Source of the DNA: Boseongicola sp.
GTDB lineage: Bacteria; Pseudomonadota; Alphaproteobacteria; Rhodobacterales; Rhodobacteraceae
Length of the DNA: 64,000 nt
NCBI GenBank assembly: GCA_028824715.1
Contig: JAPPCV010000157.1
Span: 1-64,000, forward strand
Direction of reading: 5' to 3'
How positions within the stretch are numbered: position 1 is the stretch's first letter; every line of letters begins with the position of its first letter. Under the pieces are notes generated by a model that worked only from the letters and a program-made list of their open reading frames with translations, was not told the DNA's origin and ran no database searches. Shown here one piece after another: positions 1 to 10,725 of the stretch. The position numbers and the translations under genes were made by a program.

Positions 1-1
1 C

Positions 2-490
2 GGCGTCGCGTGGCGCGACCCGGGCTCCGGGCTGTCGCTCGGGATCGACGCGCGGACGCTCCTGGCCCACGAGAGCGACGGCCTCGGCGGCTGGGGCATG
101 TCGGTCGGCCTCGAATGGGATCCGCGCCCGGACACGAGGCGCGGGCCGACGATATCCATGCGCCAGGCCTACGGCGGGCCGTCCTCGGGCGGGCTGGACG
201 CGCTGTTCCTGCCGGATCCGCTGGAGGGCCGCGTGGGCGGCATTGACGGATCGCGCGCCTCTTTCGAGGCTGCCTACGGCCTGTCCGTTTTCGGGGGGAG
301 ATTCACGGGCACGCCGCACGCCGGGTGCGGGTTCTCGGGCGAGGCGCACGACTGCAACGTCGGCTGGCGGCTGACGCCGGAGACGCGAAGCGCACCTGAC
401 GTGTCGATCGGGGCGAAGGCCACGCGCAGCGAGAGCGGTGTCGGAGACCCGGAGAGCGTCTTTGGGATCGAACTGAACGCGCGGTGGTGA
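2..490 (+). CDS. C-terminal end of an outer-membrane beta-barrel (autotransporter-like) protein, 5' end outside window
   Basis: The frame is open from the window edge to a TGA at 488-490, so only the last 162 residues are visible. The sequence has alternating short hydrophobic and polar stretches with many glycines (SLGIDARTLL, GWGMSVGLEWD, SIGAKATRS) and ends in an aromatic residue (NARW). These are the usual marks of beta-strands and of the C-terminal BAM signal of outer-membrane barrels. By family knowledge it would be the translocation barrel of an autotransporter or a related porin-like barrel; the passenger would lie to the left. It sits beside the two recombinases and is probably cargo of the same island. 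No catalytic motif is visible, so the exact family is uncertain. Confidence 0.55.
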   Translation, partial: GVAWRDPGSGLSLGIDARTLLAHESDGLGGWGMSVGLEWDPRPDTRRGPTISMRQAYGGPSSGGLDALFLPDPLEGRVGGIDGSRASFEAAYGLSVFGGRFTGTPHAGCGFSGEAHDCNVGWRLTPETRSAPDVSIGAKATRSESGVGDPESVFGIELNARW

Positions 491-702
491 ACGTGGCGTC
501 GGCACCCAAAGGGGAAATCCGGCGCGTCAGTCGCGTCATGGACTGCATTGACGCGGCGGAGGCGGGCATGGTGGCGAAGTCGCTTGTCAAGCACCTGGCC
601 CGAAGCTGTTGCTCGCGAGCCGTCAGTGCCAGCCGTGTATCGCCTTTCGCCATCATTCGCCCGAACGGGCTGAAAGGTTCGGAAGCGCGATCCCGATGCG
701 CT

Positions 703-1863
703 TCAGCGTGTCGTGCCGGCATCCGGGCCGGCTCCAGGCATCGGGCAGGTCCGGCCACGCGACAGCAGCCCGGAAATCCGCGCCCCGACCCGTTCCGCCG
801 TCGCCTCGACGTCCAGGTCCGCGACATTCGCGTACCGAAGTGTCATCGAGGGATGGCGGTGACCGAGCAGCCTCGACACGACCGGCAGGGGAACGCCTTC
901 GATCACGCACTGGCTCGCGAAGCTACGTCTCAGGTCGTGCAGGCGCACGTCCTCGATGCCGATCTCGCGCCGGATCCTGTCCCAGAGCTTGAGGTTTCCG
1001 GAGATCGGCCTCCACGGGCTCACCGGAGAGGGGAAAAGGAACTCTCCGGGCGCGGCCATCCGCCTGTCCACGATCTCGCGGGCCTCGGGACCGAGAAACA
1101 CCGTTCTCGGACCCGTCTTGCCGTCGTCGAGCCTGAGGCGGTCGCCGTGGACCTCGCGCCTTTTCAGGCGGACGATCTCGCCTTTGCGACAGCCGGTGAG
1201 AAGCAAAAGACGGACTATGTCGGCCTGTACGCTACCGGGGCCTCCGGCATGCATGTCAAGCGCGGCGTTCAGTTGCCGAATCTCGTCCCGCGACAAAAAC
1301 CGCGAGAGCCTCGACCGCCGGTTCCGGAGCACGGATGCTGCCGGGCTGAAATCGATCAGGCCGCGCTCCATGGCGAAATTCAGGCTCTGGCGAAGGATCT
1401 GCAGGGTGAAGTTCGCGCCGCCGGGAGCGGACGCGCTGTAGGCGTCGAACCAGTTCTGGACGTCCTGTCGCGTGATCCGGTCGAGCCGCAGCGACCCGAA
1501 CGCGGGCAGGATCCTGCTCTTCAGGACGCAATCCCGTCCGCGGATCGTCGACGGCTTGCATCTTCCGGACCAGGACTCTCGCCAGACGCCCAGGGCGAAC
1601 TCCCGGTAGGTCGGCACGTCCCTGGCCGGCGCCACCCCTTCGGCCAGCAGCCGGAGGCTTTCCCGGCGCGCGTCCTCGACGGAAACCAGGCCGCAGCGGC
1701 CAAGCGACACCTTCCTTCCGCCGATGGCGCAGGTCCAGGTCTTCGTGCCGGACGGATAGACGCGGACGCACAGGGCCGGAACCATCTTGTCGTGAACGGA
1801 GTATTCGCTCGCGGATGGCTTCAGCCGCCCCGCGCGTGCATCTGTCAGCCGGACCCGGGTCAT
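703..1863 (-). CDS. P4-type tyrosine recombinase/integrase (second of an overlapping pair)
   Basis: This 386-residue site-specific recombinase would catalyse strand exchange through a 3'-phosphotyrosine. An N-terminal arm-binding domain of the DUF4102 type (about 1-80, MTRVRLTDARAG) is followed by a SAM-like core-binding domain (about 85-180) and the catalytic domain (about 185-365). The active-site set is complete: R226 (TGCRKGE), K250, H309-R312 (HDLRRSF), H335 (LLGH) and Y344 (TLRYA). Its ATG overlaps the stop of the preceding recombinase by 4 bases (ATGA), so the two are translationally coupled. The two proteins share layout but are clearly divergent, so this is not a recent tandem duplication. 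Attachment site unknown. Confidence 0.88.
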   Translation of the reverse strand: MTRVRLTDARAGRLKPSASEYSVHDKMVPALCVRVYPSGTKTWTCAIGGRKVSLGRCGLVSVEDARRESLRLLAEGVAPARDVPTYREFALGVWRESWSGRCKPSTIRGRDCVLKSRILPAFGSLRLDRITRQDVQNWFDAYSASAPGGANFTLQILRQSLNFAMERGLIDFSPAASVLRNRRSRLSRFLSRDEIRQLNAALDMHAGGPGSVQADIVRLLLLTGCRKGEIVRLKRREVHGDRLRLDDGKTGPRTVFLGPEAREIVDRRMAAPGEFLFPSPVSPWRPISGNLKLWDRIRREIGIEDVRLHDLRRSFASQCVIEGVPLPVVSRLLGHRHPSMTLRYANVADLDVEATAERVGARISGLLSRGRTCPMPGAGPDAGTTR

Positions 1864-2978
1864 GTCCGCCTCTCCGAGAGAACAGTGCCCATCGCGACGG
1901 CGGCCCTCTGCGCGTCAGCCTCGGCATGATGGGCGTACCTGAGCGTGGTTGTCGGATTTGCGTGCCCGAGCAGCCGACCCACCGCGGGGACAGTCTCTCC
2001 GCTCGATATCGCAACGCTTGCGTACGAATGTCTCGTGTCATGGAGGCGAACGTCCTTAAGGCCGGCTTCCTTCCGGATCTCGGCCCACGCGTTGATGAGC
2101 GTCATCCTCGGCATCGGACCTTCGATCCTTTCGGCGGGAAAGACCCAGGGCGACGTGCGGGAAATGCCGTCGAGTACCTCGCGGGCCGCCGACGACAGCC
2201 AAACGGTGCGGGGACCCGTCTTGCTGTCGCGCAAATGGATGTGCCCGTCGCGGAAGTCCTTCCAGCGAAGGGTCCTGATCTCGCTCGACCGGCAGCCGGT
2301 CAGCGCAAGGAGCCGGATGATCGAGACCGCAGGCGACGGCTTCGTCCCGCGCAGCGCCTTGCCGAGCTTGCCGAACTCGGCATCGGACAGGAACCGGTCC
2401 CGGTTCAGCCTGCTGTACCTCCTGATCCCCACGCACGGGTTGCTGCCCTCCGGGCGCAGGCCGTCGGCCTCGGCCACCTTCATGATGACCGACAGCACGG
2501 GCATGGACCTGTCCGCAGACACTGGCGTCGCATGCATCGAGGCGAACCAGTCGCGCACGTCCTGCGACGTGATCTCCGCGATCTGCCGTCCCCGGAACCA
2601 GGGCAGGATCTGCTTCCGGAGATAGTTCCGGTTCTTCGCGAGCGTGCTCCGCTTCCAGTTCCTGCCGTGCCGACGGAACGCCGTTTCCGCCACGGCCTCG
2701 AAGAGCGTCTCATCTTCCAAGGCCGGCCGCCCCGATCGGATCGAGGCAAGCATGCCCCTTGCCTTGTCCCGCGCCTCGGCGACCGTCATGCCGTCGGGAT
2801 CGCCGACGATCCTCCACGTGCGTCGGCCTTCGTGCTGATGGTGAAGGAAATAGCGCTTCCCGCCGCTCGGCAGGACCCTGACGCCGAACCCCGGGAGCAC
2901 GGTGTCCCGGACGTTCCTGACGGCCTTCTTCGGACGCAGGTCGCGGACCCTCGCGTCGGTGAGTCGAATCCTTGACAT
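1860..2978 (-). CDS. P4-type tyrosine recombinase/integrase (first of an overlapping pair)
   Basis: This 372-residue tyrosine recombinase starts with MSRIRLTDARVRDL. I chose the ATG at 2976-2978 because the complementary strand just upstream reads GGAAGGAGGAAGGGA, a strong Shine-Dalgarno, whereas an upstream in-frame start at 3032 has none. Domains are an N-terminal DUF4102-type arm-binding domain (about 1-85), a core-binding domain (about 90-185) and a catalytic domain with R230 (TGCRSSE), K253, H313/R316 (HDTRHSY), H339 (LLGH) and Y348 (TLRYA), all present. It lies next to a truncated RND transporter gene, which suggests that the element inserted there. Confidence 0.9.
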   Translation of the reverse strand: MSRIRLTDARVRDLRPKKAVRNVRDTVLPGFGVRVLPSGGKRYFLHHQHEGRRTWRIVGDPDGMTVAEARDKARGMLASIRSGRPALEDETLFEAVAETAFRRHGRNWKRSTLAKNRNYLRKQILPWFRGRQIAEITSQDVRDWFASMHATPVSADRSMPVLSVIMKVAEADGLRPEGSNPCVGIRRYSRLNRDRFLSDAEFGKLGKALRGTKPSPAVSIIRLLALTGCRSSEIRTLRWKDFRDGHIHLRDSKTGPRTVWLSSAAREVLDGISRTSPWVFPAERIEGPMPRMTLINAWAEIRKEAGLKDVRLHDTRHSYASVAISSGETVPAVGRLLGHANPTTTLRYAHHAEADAQRAAVAMGTVLSERRT

Positions 2979-3037
2979 GATTCCCTTCCTCCTTCCGGTT
3001 GCGGGAACGGGAGGAAACACGTACGATTCCACCCGAA

Positions 3038-3086
3038 ACCGCGATTTTGAGATAAAAATAAACTATATTTCAATGTCTTAGCACCA
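3038..3086. other. AT-rich junction, probable right boundary of the integrase-bearing element
   Basis: The stretch around 3045-3080 (TTTTGAGATAAAAATAAACTATATTT) is strikingly AT-rich against its GC-rich surroundings. It lies between the upstream side of the recombinase pair and the point where recognisable RND-transporter coding sequence begins (about 3087). It probably carries the recombinase promoter; on the minus strand a TTGAAA is visible at 3073-3068, but no convincing -10 sits at the right distance. I read it as the element end or attachment-site region by position only. Confidence 0.4.
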
Positions 3087-3488
3087 CAGGTGCGGTCGAT
3101 GGTGTCCGCCATGACGCTTGGCATCGTGGTCGATGACACGGTGCACTTCCTCAGCAAGTATCGGCGCGCCCGACGCGAGCTCGGATGCGCGCCCGCCGAA
3201 GCGGTGCGCGTCGCGTTCCGCACCGTTGGCCGGGCCCTGCTCACGACCTCTCTCGTGCTCGTGGCCGGATTCGTCGTGGTCAGCCTTTCCAGCTTCGAGC
3301 TCAATGCGGGGATGGGCAGGCTCACCGCGCTCGTCATCGCCCTGGCGCTATTCGCCGACTTCTTCCTGCTCCCTCCGCTGCTCATGAAGATCGACACGGA
3401 TTCGGATACTGACACGCCCTCTCCCGGCAATGTCCCGGATCGCGCGACCCGGAATGGGAGAAATCGGACGCCACCAACTTCTCCGTGA
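3087..3488 (+). pseudogene. C-terminal fragment of an RND/MMPL-family exporter, 5' truncated
   Basis: The fragment begins abruptly inside the family's conserved C-terminal transmembrane block (MTLGIVVDDTVHFL) and continues through two more hydrophobic helices (LLTTSLVLVAGFVVVSL and RLTALVIALALFADF) to a short polar tail and stop. Full RND/MMPL exporters have about 700-1000 residues; here about 130 remain, with neither the first half nor the periplasmic loops. The frame reads on upstream into the AT-rich junction without homology, so the break is probably the insertion point of the integrase element. A GTG at 3090 could in principle start a small protein, but no Shine-Dalgarno is visible. The missing 5' part should lie at the far end of the island. 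Confidence 0.75.
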
Positions 3489-4023
3489 TGACGGTGCTGG
3501 GGCGTGGCACTGCCGAACGCCCGGCGATCGCGAGGTTCGGATCTGGCAGTCAGGAGTGTCGGGCCTGGTCCAGGGGGAGCAGGTGGGGGCAACGGATCCG
3601 GAGATGTTCCCCTGGCGCGGGTGGCCCGGGTTCTGGCCACCACGCCGTGAGCATCGGACTGCCCGCATTGAACGCCGCATGATGCAAGGTGACGCGACGC
3701 GAATCTCAGCGACTTGGCACGATGCTGAGGCGCGGCACCGCAGGTGCCAACGGCAATGTCCTCAATGCAAGTCGGGCAAATTCTGGATTCGCACCTTCGG
3801 GTGATCCGCGTGCAAGCATGTCCCAGGAGTTGCTGAAGCGGTCGAAGCCCGAAAGACCAAGTCGCTGCTGCAAAGGTCCCTCATTGCTGCACGAAGCGCA
3901 GCGGGCTGGGCCGCGCGTCAGGAATGTTGGATCCGCTGGCACGTTCATCGCCCGCGGCAGCCGGGCCATCTTCTGGCGCAAACGCCATCAACAGCGATTG
4001 CCAAGGGCCTTTCGAACGGGGGC
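3489..4023. other. Intergenic region without a supported gene
   Basis: About 530 bases between the RND fragment and the rplU promoter. Open frames exist on both strands but have arginine- and proline-rich composition without motifs, plausible starts or Shine-Dalgarno sites. I see no RNA gene or repeat here. Confidence 0.6.
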
Positions 4024-4052
4024 TTGACTTGCGGGGCGTCGCCGACGATAAG
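4024..4052 (+). promoter_or_regulatory. Sigma-70-type promoter for rplU-rpmA
   Basis: TTGACT at 4024-4029 and GATAAG at 4047-4052 are separated by exactly 17 bases. This matches the housekeeping promoter layout about 135 bases upstream of the rplU start and explains expression of the L21-L27 operon. Confidence 0.6.
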
Positions 4053-4187
4053 CCGGACGTCTGGCGGGCGATGCCCGCCATTGATGTTTGAATGACGCCC
4101 TCATCGGGCGCGCAGTTCGAGGCGGCAGATGCCGAAAACGCCGGAGCGACCGGGGCCGTAGAGCGCGGGAAGATGGAAGGAATGCAG

Positions 4188-4895
4188 ATGTTTGCGGTTC
4201 TCAAGACCGGTGGCAAGCAATACCGGGTCAAGGCCGGTGACATGCTCCGCGTGGAAAAACTCGCTGCTGGCGCCGGCGAGGTGATTCAATTCAACGAAGT
4301 CCTGATGGTTGGTGGGAATGTTGGCACGCCCTTGGTCGACGGGGCCGCCGTGCAAGCCGAGGTCGTGGACCAGATCAAGGGCGAGAAGGTCATCAACTTC
4401 GTCCGTCGCCGCCGCAAGAGTTCCTCGAAGCGCACCAAGGGACATCGCCAGCAACTGACGCTTGTGCGCGTGACGAACATCCTCGAGACTGGAGCTGGCC
4501 AGACTGGCGTCAAGTCCGCCGTTGGTGCCGGGTCCGCCGCGGCAGCTGCAGACGTCGCGGCGAAGCCGACGAAGCCCGCCAAGAAGACCAAGGATCAAGA
4601 GGGCAAAAGGCAGGCTGCGACGAAACCCGAACCAGAGGCCAAGGCTGAACCAAAGGCGAAGGGAACTGATGCGCCCGCAAAGGCGGCCCAGAAAGACGAT
4701 CTCAAGAAGCTCGCTGGCGTGGGCCCGGCCCTCGAGAAGAAGCTGAACGAAGCTGGCATCACAACATATGCACAGATCGCGGCCTGGAATGTCGACGAAG
4801 TCGCCGAGATCAACGAAAGACTGGCCCTCAAGGGCCGAATCGAGCGCGATGGCTGGGTTGACCAGGCCAAGGCCCTGACGTCCGGAAAGGAGTAA
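4188..4895 (+). CDS. rplU: 50S ribosomal protein L21 with C-terminal helix-hairpin-helix extension
   Basis: Ribosomal protein bL21 binds 23S rRNA in the large subunit. Residues 1 to about 102 are the L21 domain ([14 protein letters not shown] at the start, [16 protein letters not shown] near its end). A linker rich in Ala, Lys and Pro follows, and then a helix-hairpin-helix-like domain from about residue 172 ([19 protein letters not shown]). Total length is 235 residues against about 103 for ordinary L21; such extensions are known in Rhodobacterales. I chose the ATG at 4188 because GGAAGG at 4175-4180 lies 7 bases upstream and the L21 domain begins directly there. The gene is followed 5 bases later by rpmA. 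Confidence 0.96.
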   Translation: MFAVLKTGGKQYRVKAGDMLRVEKLAAGAGEVIQFNEVLMVGGNVGTPLVDGAAVQAEVVDQIKGEKVINFVRRRRKSSSKRTKGHRQQLTLVRVTNILETGAGQTGVKSAVGAGSAAAAADVAAKPTKPAKKTKDQEGKRQAATKPEPEAKAEPKAKGTDAPAKAAQKDDLKKLAGVGPALEKKLNEAGITTYAQIAAWNVDEVAEINERLALKGRIERDGWVDQAKALTSGKE

Positions 4896-4900
4896 GCGGG

Positions 4901-5170
4901 ATGGCACACAAGAAAGCTGGCGGATCCAGCCGAAATGGCCGGGATTCAGTCGGACGCCGGCTCGGCGTGAAGAAGTTCGGCGGAGAGGCCGTCATTCCCG
5001 GAAACATCATCGTGCGCCAGCGCGGCACCAGGTGGTGGCCGGGCGAGGGAGTCGGCATGGGACGGGACCACACGATCTTTGCCACCGTCACTGGCAACGT
5101 GGCGTTTCGCAAGGGCCTCAAGGGGCGTACCTTCATCTCAGTGCATCCAAAGGCAAGTCCCGCGGAATAG
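4901..5170 (+). CDS. rpmA: 50S ribosomal protein L27
   Basis: Ribosomal protein bL27 (89 residues) reaches into the peptidyl-transferase centre with its N-terminus. The start [16 protein letters not shown] and the conserved [24 protein letters not shown] block are diagnostic. It begins 5 bases after the rplU stop with GGAAAGGAG just upstream. A rho-independent terminator follows 25 bases after its stop, so rplU-rpmA form a two-gene unit. Confidence 0.98.
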   Translation: MAHKKAGGSSRNGRDSVGRRLGVKKFGGEAVIPGNIIVRQRGTRWWPGEGVGMGRDHTIFATVTGNVAFRKGLKGRTFISVHPKASPAE

Positions 5171-5194
5171 CCGACGACGCACGCAAGGTATTCA

Positions 5195-5228
5195 GGGGTC
5201 GGCACATGCACCGGCCCCTTCGTTTTTT
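5195..5228 (+). terminator. Rho-independent terminator after rpmA
   Basis: GGGGTCGG (5195-5202) pairs with CCGGCCCC (5211-5218), with one G-T pair, around an 8-base loop. TTCGTTTTTT (5219-5228) follows directly. It closes the rplU-rpmA transcript. Confidence 0.85.
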
Positions 5229-5329
5229 GGAAAGCCGGTTGTGCCAATGCGTTGGCAGACCCATTTGACAAAGAGCTGATCGTTCCAGGGGTCGCGGACG
5301 ATTTGCCTGAGACCAGGGAGGAGCGCCCA

Positions 5330-5869
5330 GTGAAACTCGACACGATAACCAGCCAGCCCGTGATTCAGGCCGAGCGCCTGATCCTGCGTCCACTGCGCCG
5401 ATCGGACGCTGCGCTCCTGGAACTCTTCGGGGCCGATGCCCGCGTGGCAAGAATGACGCGCAACATCCCCCATCCACAGCCACCTGGGGAGGCAGAGGCA
5501 TTCGTGGAGCGCGCCCTGGCTGATGACAGGTCGGAGGACGTCTGGGCACTGGATGGCAAGCCCGTCGGCCTTGGCGCAGTCCTGGGACTCATCAGTCTCG
5601 AGCAAATGGATCGCGAGCAGTCGGAAGTCTCGTACTGGGTCGGACCCGTGTTCTGGAACACCGGCCTTGCGACGGAAGCATTGCAAGCCCTGATCGACGC
5701 CAATCCGCACAACGACAAGACAATGTTTGCCAGCGTGTTCCAGGACAACCCGGCATCGGACAGGGTGTTGCGCAACACGGGTTTCCAGTATCTCGGTGAT
5801 GCCGAGACGTATTCCATGGCGCGCGGCACGACCGTTCCGACCTGGACCTACTTGAGGCGTCTTGGGTGA
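5330..5869 (+). CDS. GNAT N-acetyltransferase (RimJ/RimL type)
   Basis: This 179-residue acetyl-CoA-dependent N-acetyltransferase opens with ITSQPVIQAERLILRPLRRSDA, the typical RimJ/RimL beginning, and has the later QDNPASDRVLRNTGFQYLG segment that packs on the acetyl-CoA site. I chose the GTG at 5330 because GGGAGGAG at 5316-5323 stands 6 bases upstream; the longer frame starting with TTG at 5252 has no Shine-Dalgarno. The gene sits between rpmA and obgE, so the substrate could be a ribosomal or translation factor N-terminus, but that is inference from position only. Confidence 0.85.
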   Translation: MKLDTITSQPVIQAERLILRPLRRSDAALLELFGADARVARMTRNIPHPQPPGEAEAFVERALADDRSEDVWALDGKPVGLGAVLGLISLEQMDREQSEVSYWVGPVFWNTGLATEALQALIDANPHNDKTMFASVFQDNPASDRVLRNTGFQYLGDAETYSMARGTTVPTWTYLRRLG

Positions 5870-8043
<2,174 letters not shown>

Positions 8044-8105
8044 GCGCTATTGGACAACTGCATCGGGGAGGTGTATCGATTGCCGATGCCGGAATGGAGC
8101 GAGCA

Positions 8106-9371
8106 ATGAAAGACTCTTCGGATGTCCATGAAGTCATGACGGTCATTGGCCGACGTGCCCGGGTTGCCGCCATGGAACTTGCGGTTGCGTCGTCTGAGGC
8201 AAAGCGGGTTGCCATCGAATGCGCCGCCGATGCCATCTGGAAGCGTCGCGAGGAGATCATTTCCGCAAATGCGGAAGACATTGCCCACGGTCGCGAAAAG
8301 GGCCTTTCCGCGGCGATGATGGACCGGCTTCTGCTGGATGAGGGCCGAATCAAGGGAATTTGTGAGAGCCTGCGCGATGTGGCCGCCCAGCCCGATCCGG
8401 TTGGCGAGGTCATGGACGAGTGGGACAGGCCGAACGGGCTGCATGTCAGGCGCGTCAGGACGCCGCTCGGTGTTGTCGGCGTCATATACGAAAGCAGGCC
8501 CAATGTCACGTCTGATGCGGCTTCGCTGTGCCTGAAGTCCGGAAACGCGGTGATTCTGCGCAGCGGTTCCGAAAGCTTCCACTCCGCCGGCGCCATTCAT
8601 TCATGTCTCCTGGACGGCCTTGATGCAGCAAGCCTGCCCAGGGACGCCGTGCAGCGCGTTCCGACCCGCGACCGCTCCGCCGTATCCGAATTGCTGCGCA
8701 TGACGGATCATGTCGATGTCATCGTGCCGAGGGGCGGCAAGGGTCTCGTGAGCGTCGTGCAGCAGGAGGCCCGGGTTCCGGTCTTTGCCCACCTTGAAGG
8801 AATCGTGCATGTCTATGTCGATGCGTCCGCCGACAAGGAAGTCGCGCATCGCGTGGTCTTGAATGCCAAGACCCGGCGTACGGGCATTTGCGGCGCGGCC
8901 GAATGTCTCCTGATTCACAAGGATGCCTTCAGGGAGATCGGACAGCCCGTGATCATGTCACTGCTGGCAGCTGGTGTCGAGGTCAGGGGGGACGAATCCG
9001 CACAAGGCGTCGAAGGCGTCGTTCCCGCGACCGTCGAGGACTGGGGTCGCGAGTACCTGGACATGAAGATGGCCGTGAAGGTCGTCGAGTCGCTTGACCG
9101 CGCCATTGAGCACATCCGTACTCACGGCTCTTCACATACGGATTGCATCATCACCGCGGATGACAAGGCGGCGGACAGGTTCTTCCGGAACCTCGACAGC
9201 GCGATCCTGATGCAGAACGCGTCGACCCAGTTTGCGGACGGAGGCGAATTCGGAATGGGCGCCGAGATCGGCATTGCTACCGGAAAGCTCCATGCACGCG
9301 GCCCTGTCGGCGCTGCCCAGCTAACCAGCTTCAAGTACCTGGTGACTGCAGACGGCGCTGTCAGGAGTTGA
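8106..9371 (+). CDS. proA: Gamma-glutamyl phosphate reductase
   Basis: This NADPH-dependent reductase converts gamma-glutamyl phosphate to glutamate semialdehyde, the second step of proline synthesis. At 421 residues it has the ALDH-like fold with the catalytic cysteine C262 in [11 protein letters not shown] and the family's C-terminal block [21 protein letters not shown] chose the ATG at 8106, with GGAG 7 bases upstream; an in-frame ATG at 8094 (MERAMKDSS) is a possible alternative that would add four residues. It works directly with ProB, and the two probably form an enzyme complex that channels the unstable acyl phosphate. Confidence 0.96.
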   Translation: MKDSSDVHEVMTVIGRRARVAAMELAVASSEAKRVAIECAADAIWKRREEIISANAEDIAHGREKGLSAAMMDRLLLDEGRIKGICESLRDVAAQPDPVGEVMDEWDRPNGLHVRRVRTPLGVVGVIYESRPNVTSDAASLCLKSGNAVILRSGSESFHSAGAIHSCLLDGLDAASLPRDAVQRVPTRDRSAVSELLRMTDHVDVIVPRGGKGLVSVVQQEARVPVFAHLEGIVHVYVDASADKEVAHRVVLNAKTRRTGICGAAECLLIHKDAFREIGQPVIMSLLAAGVEVRGDESAQGVEGVVPATVEDWGREYLDMKMAVKVVESLDRAIEHIRTHGSSHTDCIITADDKAADRFFRNLDSAILMQNASTQFADGGEFGMGAEIGIATGKLHARGPVGAAQLTSFKYLVTADGAVRS

Positions 9372-9645
9372 CTTTCTAGCCCGCTGGGCCCGCGCAATGC
9401 CGGCCAACGGGACGGAGCTGGCATTGTCGCCTGCATTCTTCCGCGTGCCCTTCCCGGATCATCGAGAGGCTGGCAAACCTGGGATCGCGGCCAGTCGGAA
9501 AGTTCAAGTCAGCCCGGATTCTGCGAGAATGCGCCGCCAAGGTGGGCGCGATTCCGGTCGCGGGCATTCCTTGTGCCCACATCGGATTATGGTATCGTGC
9601 CGGCCCGACACGCAGAGGCCGCGCACGCCGAGAGCTCGACGCGCA

Positions 9646-9831
9646 ATGACAGACGTTTCGTTCCTGCTGACCCCCGGCGATTTCGTCCGGCACCCCCAGC
9701 AACCGGATTGGGGAACCGGCCAGGTGCAATCCAACATCGACGGGCGCGTCACCGTGAATTTCCCCGATGAGGGGAAGGTCGTCATCGACAGCAGCCGGAT
9801 CGAGCTGATCCCGGTCATTCACTCCGAATGA
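9646..9831 (+). CDS. Small DUF3553 protein
   Basis: A 61-residue protein (start MTDVSFLLTPGDFVRHPQQP, then DWGTGQVQSNIDGRVTVNF and the end HSE). It matches the DUF3553 pattern: a short SH3-like beta fold known mainly from alphaproteobacteria, also found attached to some helicases. No function is established. The ATG at 9646 starts exactly at the family's N-terminus; the longer in-frame reading from 9397 is not supported. It lies alone between proA and olsB. Confidence 0.8.
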   Translation: MTDVSFLLTPGDFVRHPQQPDWGTGQVQSNIDGRVTVNFPDEGKVVIDSSRIELIPVIHSE

Positions 9832-9954
9832 TGGCAGACATTGCCTACATGGACTCTCCGGCGTTCGGTTGTTCATTGGCGCCATCCCGGCGCAGCAAGT
9901 GTCCGGAGCTTCTCTCGACGCGGACAACCGGAGGTTCGCGAGACCCGGCGGTCC

Positions 9955-10725
9955 ATGGATCTTGATGCCGCACACCTGACGCTTGGCCTGGCCACGACAG
10001 AAGAGGACCGCCTTGCGGCCGAACGCCTGCGATACGAGGTGTTCGTCGAGGAACTGGGCGGTGACGGCGACATGGTTGATCACGAAGGCCGGTTCGAGCG
10101 GGACCATTTCGATCCGGATTTCGATCACTTGATCCTGGTGGACACCAACCGCGACCGCGCGACCCTCGATCACGTGGTGGGGGTCTACCGTCTGCTGCCG
10201 GGAGGCCTTCGGGAACGGTTTTATTCCGAGGACGAGTACGACGTCTCCCTGCTCGTCGAAAGCGGCAGGAAGCTCCTTGAGCTTGGCCGCTCTTGCGTTC
10301 GCCAGGGGTACCGGGGCGGCATTGCACTGCACCTCCTTTGGGCCGGACTCGCCGAATATGTGCGCGAACGGGACATTGAGATTCTCTTTGGTGTCGCGAG
10401 TCTCCACGGTACCGACATTGACGCGCTTGCCGAACCGTTGTCGCACCTGCACCACTCGTACCTGGCACCGCCCGAACTCAGGGTGCGCGCGCAGGAGGAC
10501 GTCTACCAGCCAATGGACTTGCTTGCGCCGGAAGAGATCGACAGGGTAGCCGCAATGCGCGCCACGCCGGCATTGATCAAGTCCTACCTGAAACTCGGCG
10601 GATTTGTCGGGGATGGCGCCTTCGTGGATCACAAGTTCAACACGACAGACGTATGCCTGGTGATCGACATTGGCATGGTGAAACCCGCCGCACGCACCCG
10701 CTACTCGAGAGGTTCCGGAGCATGA
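9955..10725 (+). CDS. olsB: L-ornithine N(alpha)-acyltransferase (OlsB type)
   Basis: OlsB transfers a 3-hydroxyacyl group from acyl carrier protein to the alpha-amino group of ornithine, the first step of ornithine-lipid synthesis. The 256-residue protein has the GNAT-like OlsB features: LRYEVFVEEL near residue 24, the GRSCVRQGYRGG block and the C-terminal FNTTDVCLVIDI. I chose the ATG at 9955 because the family homology begins there. Its stop overlaps the start of olsA (ATGA), the usual olsBA arrangement. Phosphate-free membrane lipids of this type are typical under phosphate limitation in this group. Confidence 0.9.
   Translation: MDLDAAHLTLGLATTEEDRLAAERLRYEVFVEELGGDGDMVDHEGRFERDHFDPDFDHLILVDTNRDRATLDHVVGVYRLLPGGLRERFYSEDEYDVSLLVESGRKLLELGRSCVRQGYRGGIALHLLWAGLAEYVRERDIEILFGVASLHGTDIDALAEPLSHLHHSYLAPPELRVRAQEDVYQPMDLLAPEEIDRVAAMRATPALIKSYLKLGGFVGDGAFVDHKFNTTDVCLVIDIGMVKPAARTRYSRGSGA

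Noticed and set aside
484-1929. A 481-codon open frame on the plus strand over the integrase genes
   Set aside because: It is antisense to a complete tyrosine recombinase with all catalytic residues, has no Shine-Dalgarno and shows no motif.
703-2978. RIT (recombinase in trio) element
   Set aside because: Only two recombinases are present, both carry P4-type arm domains, and the next gene to the left is a beta-barrel gene.
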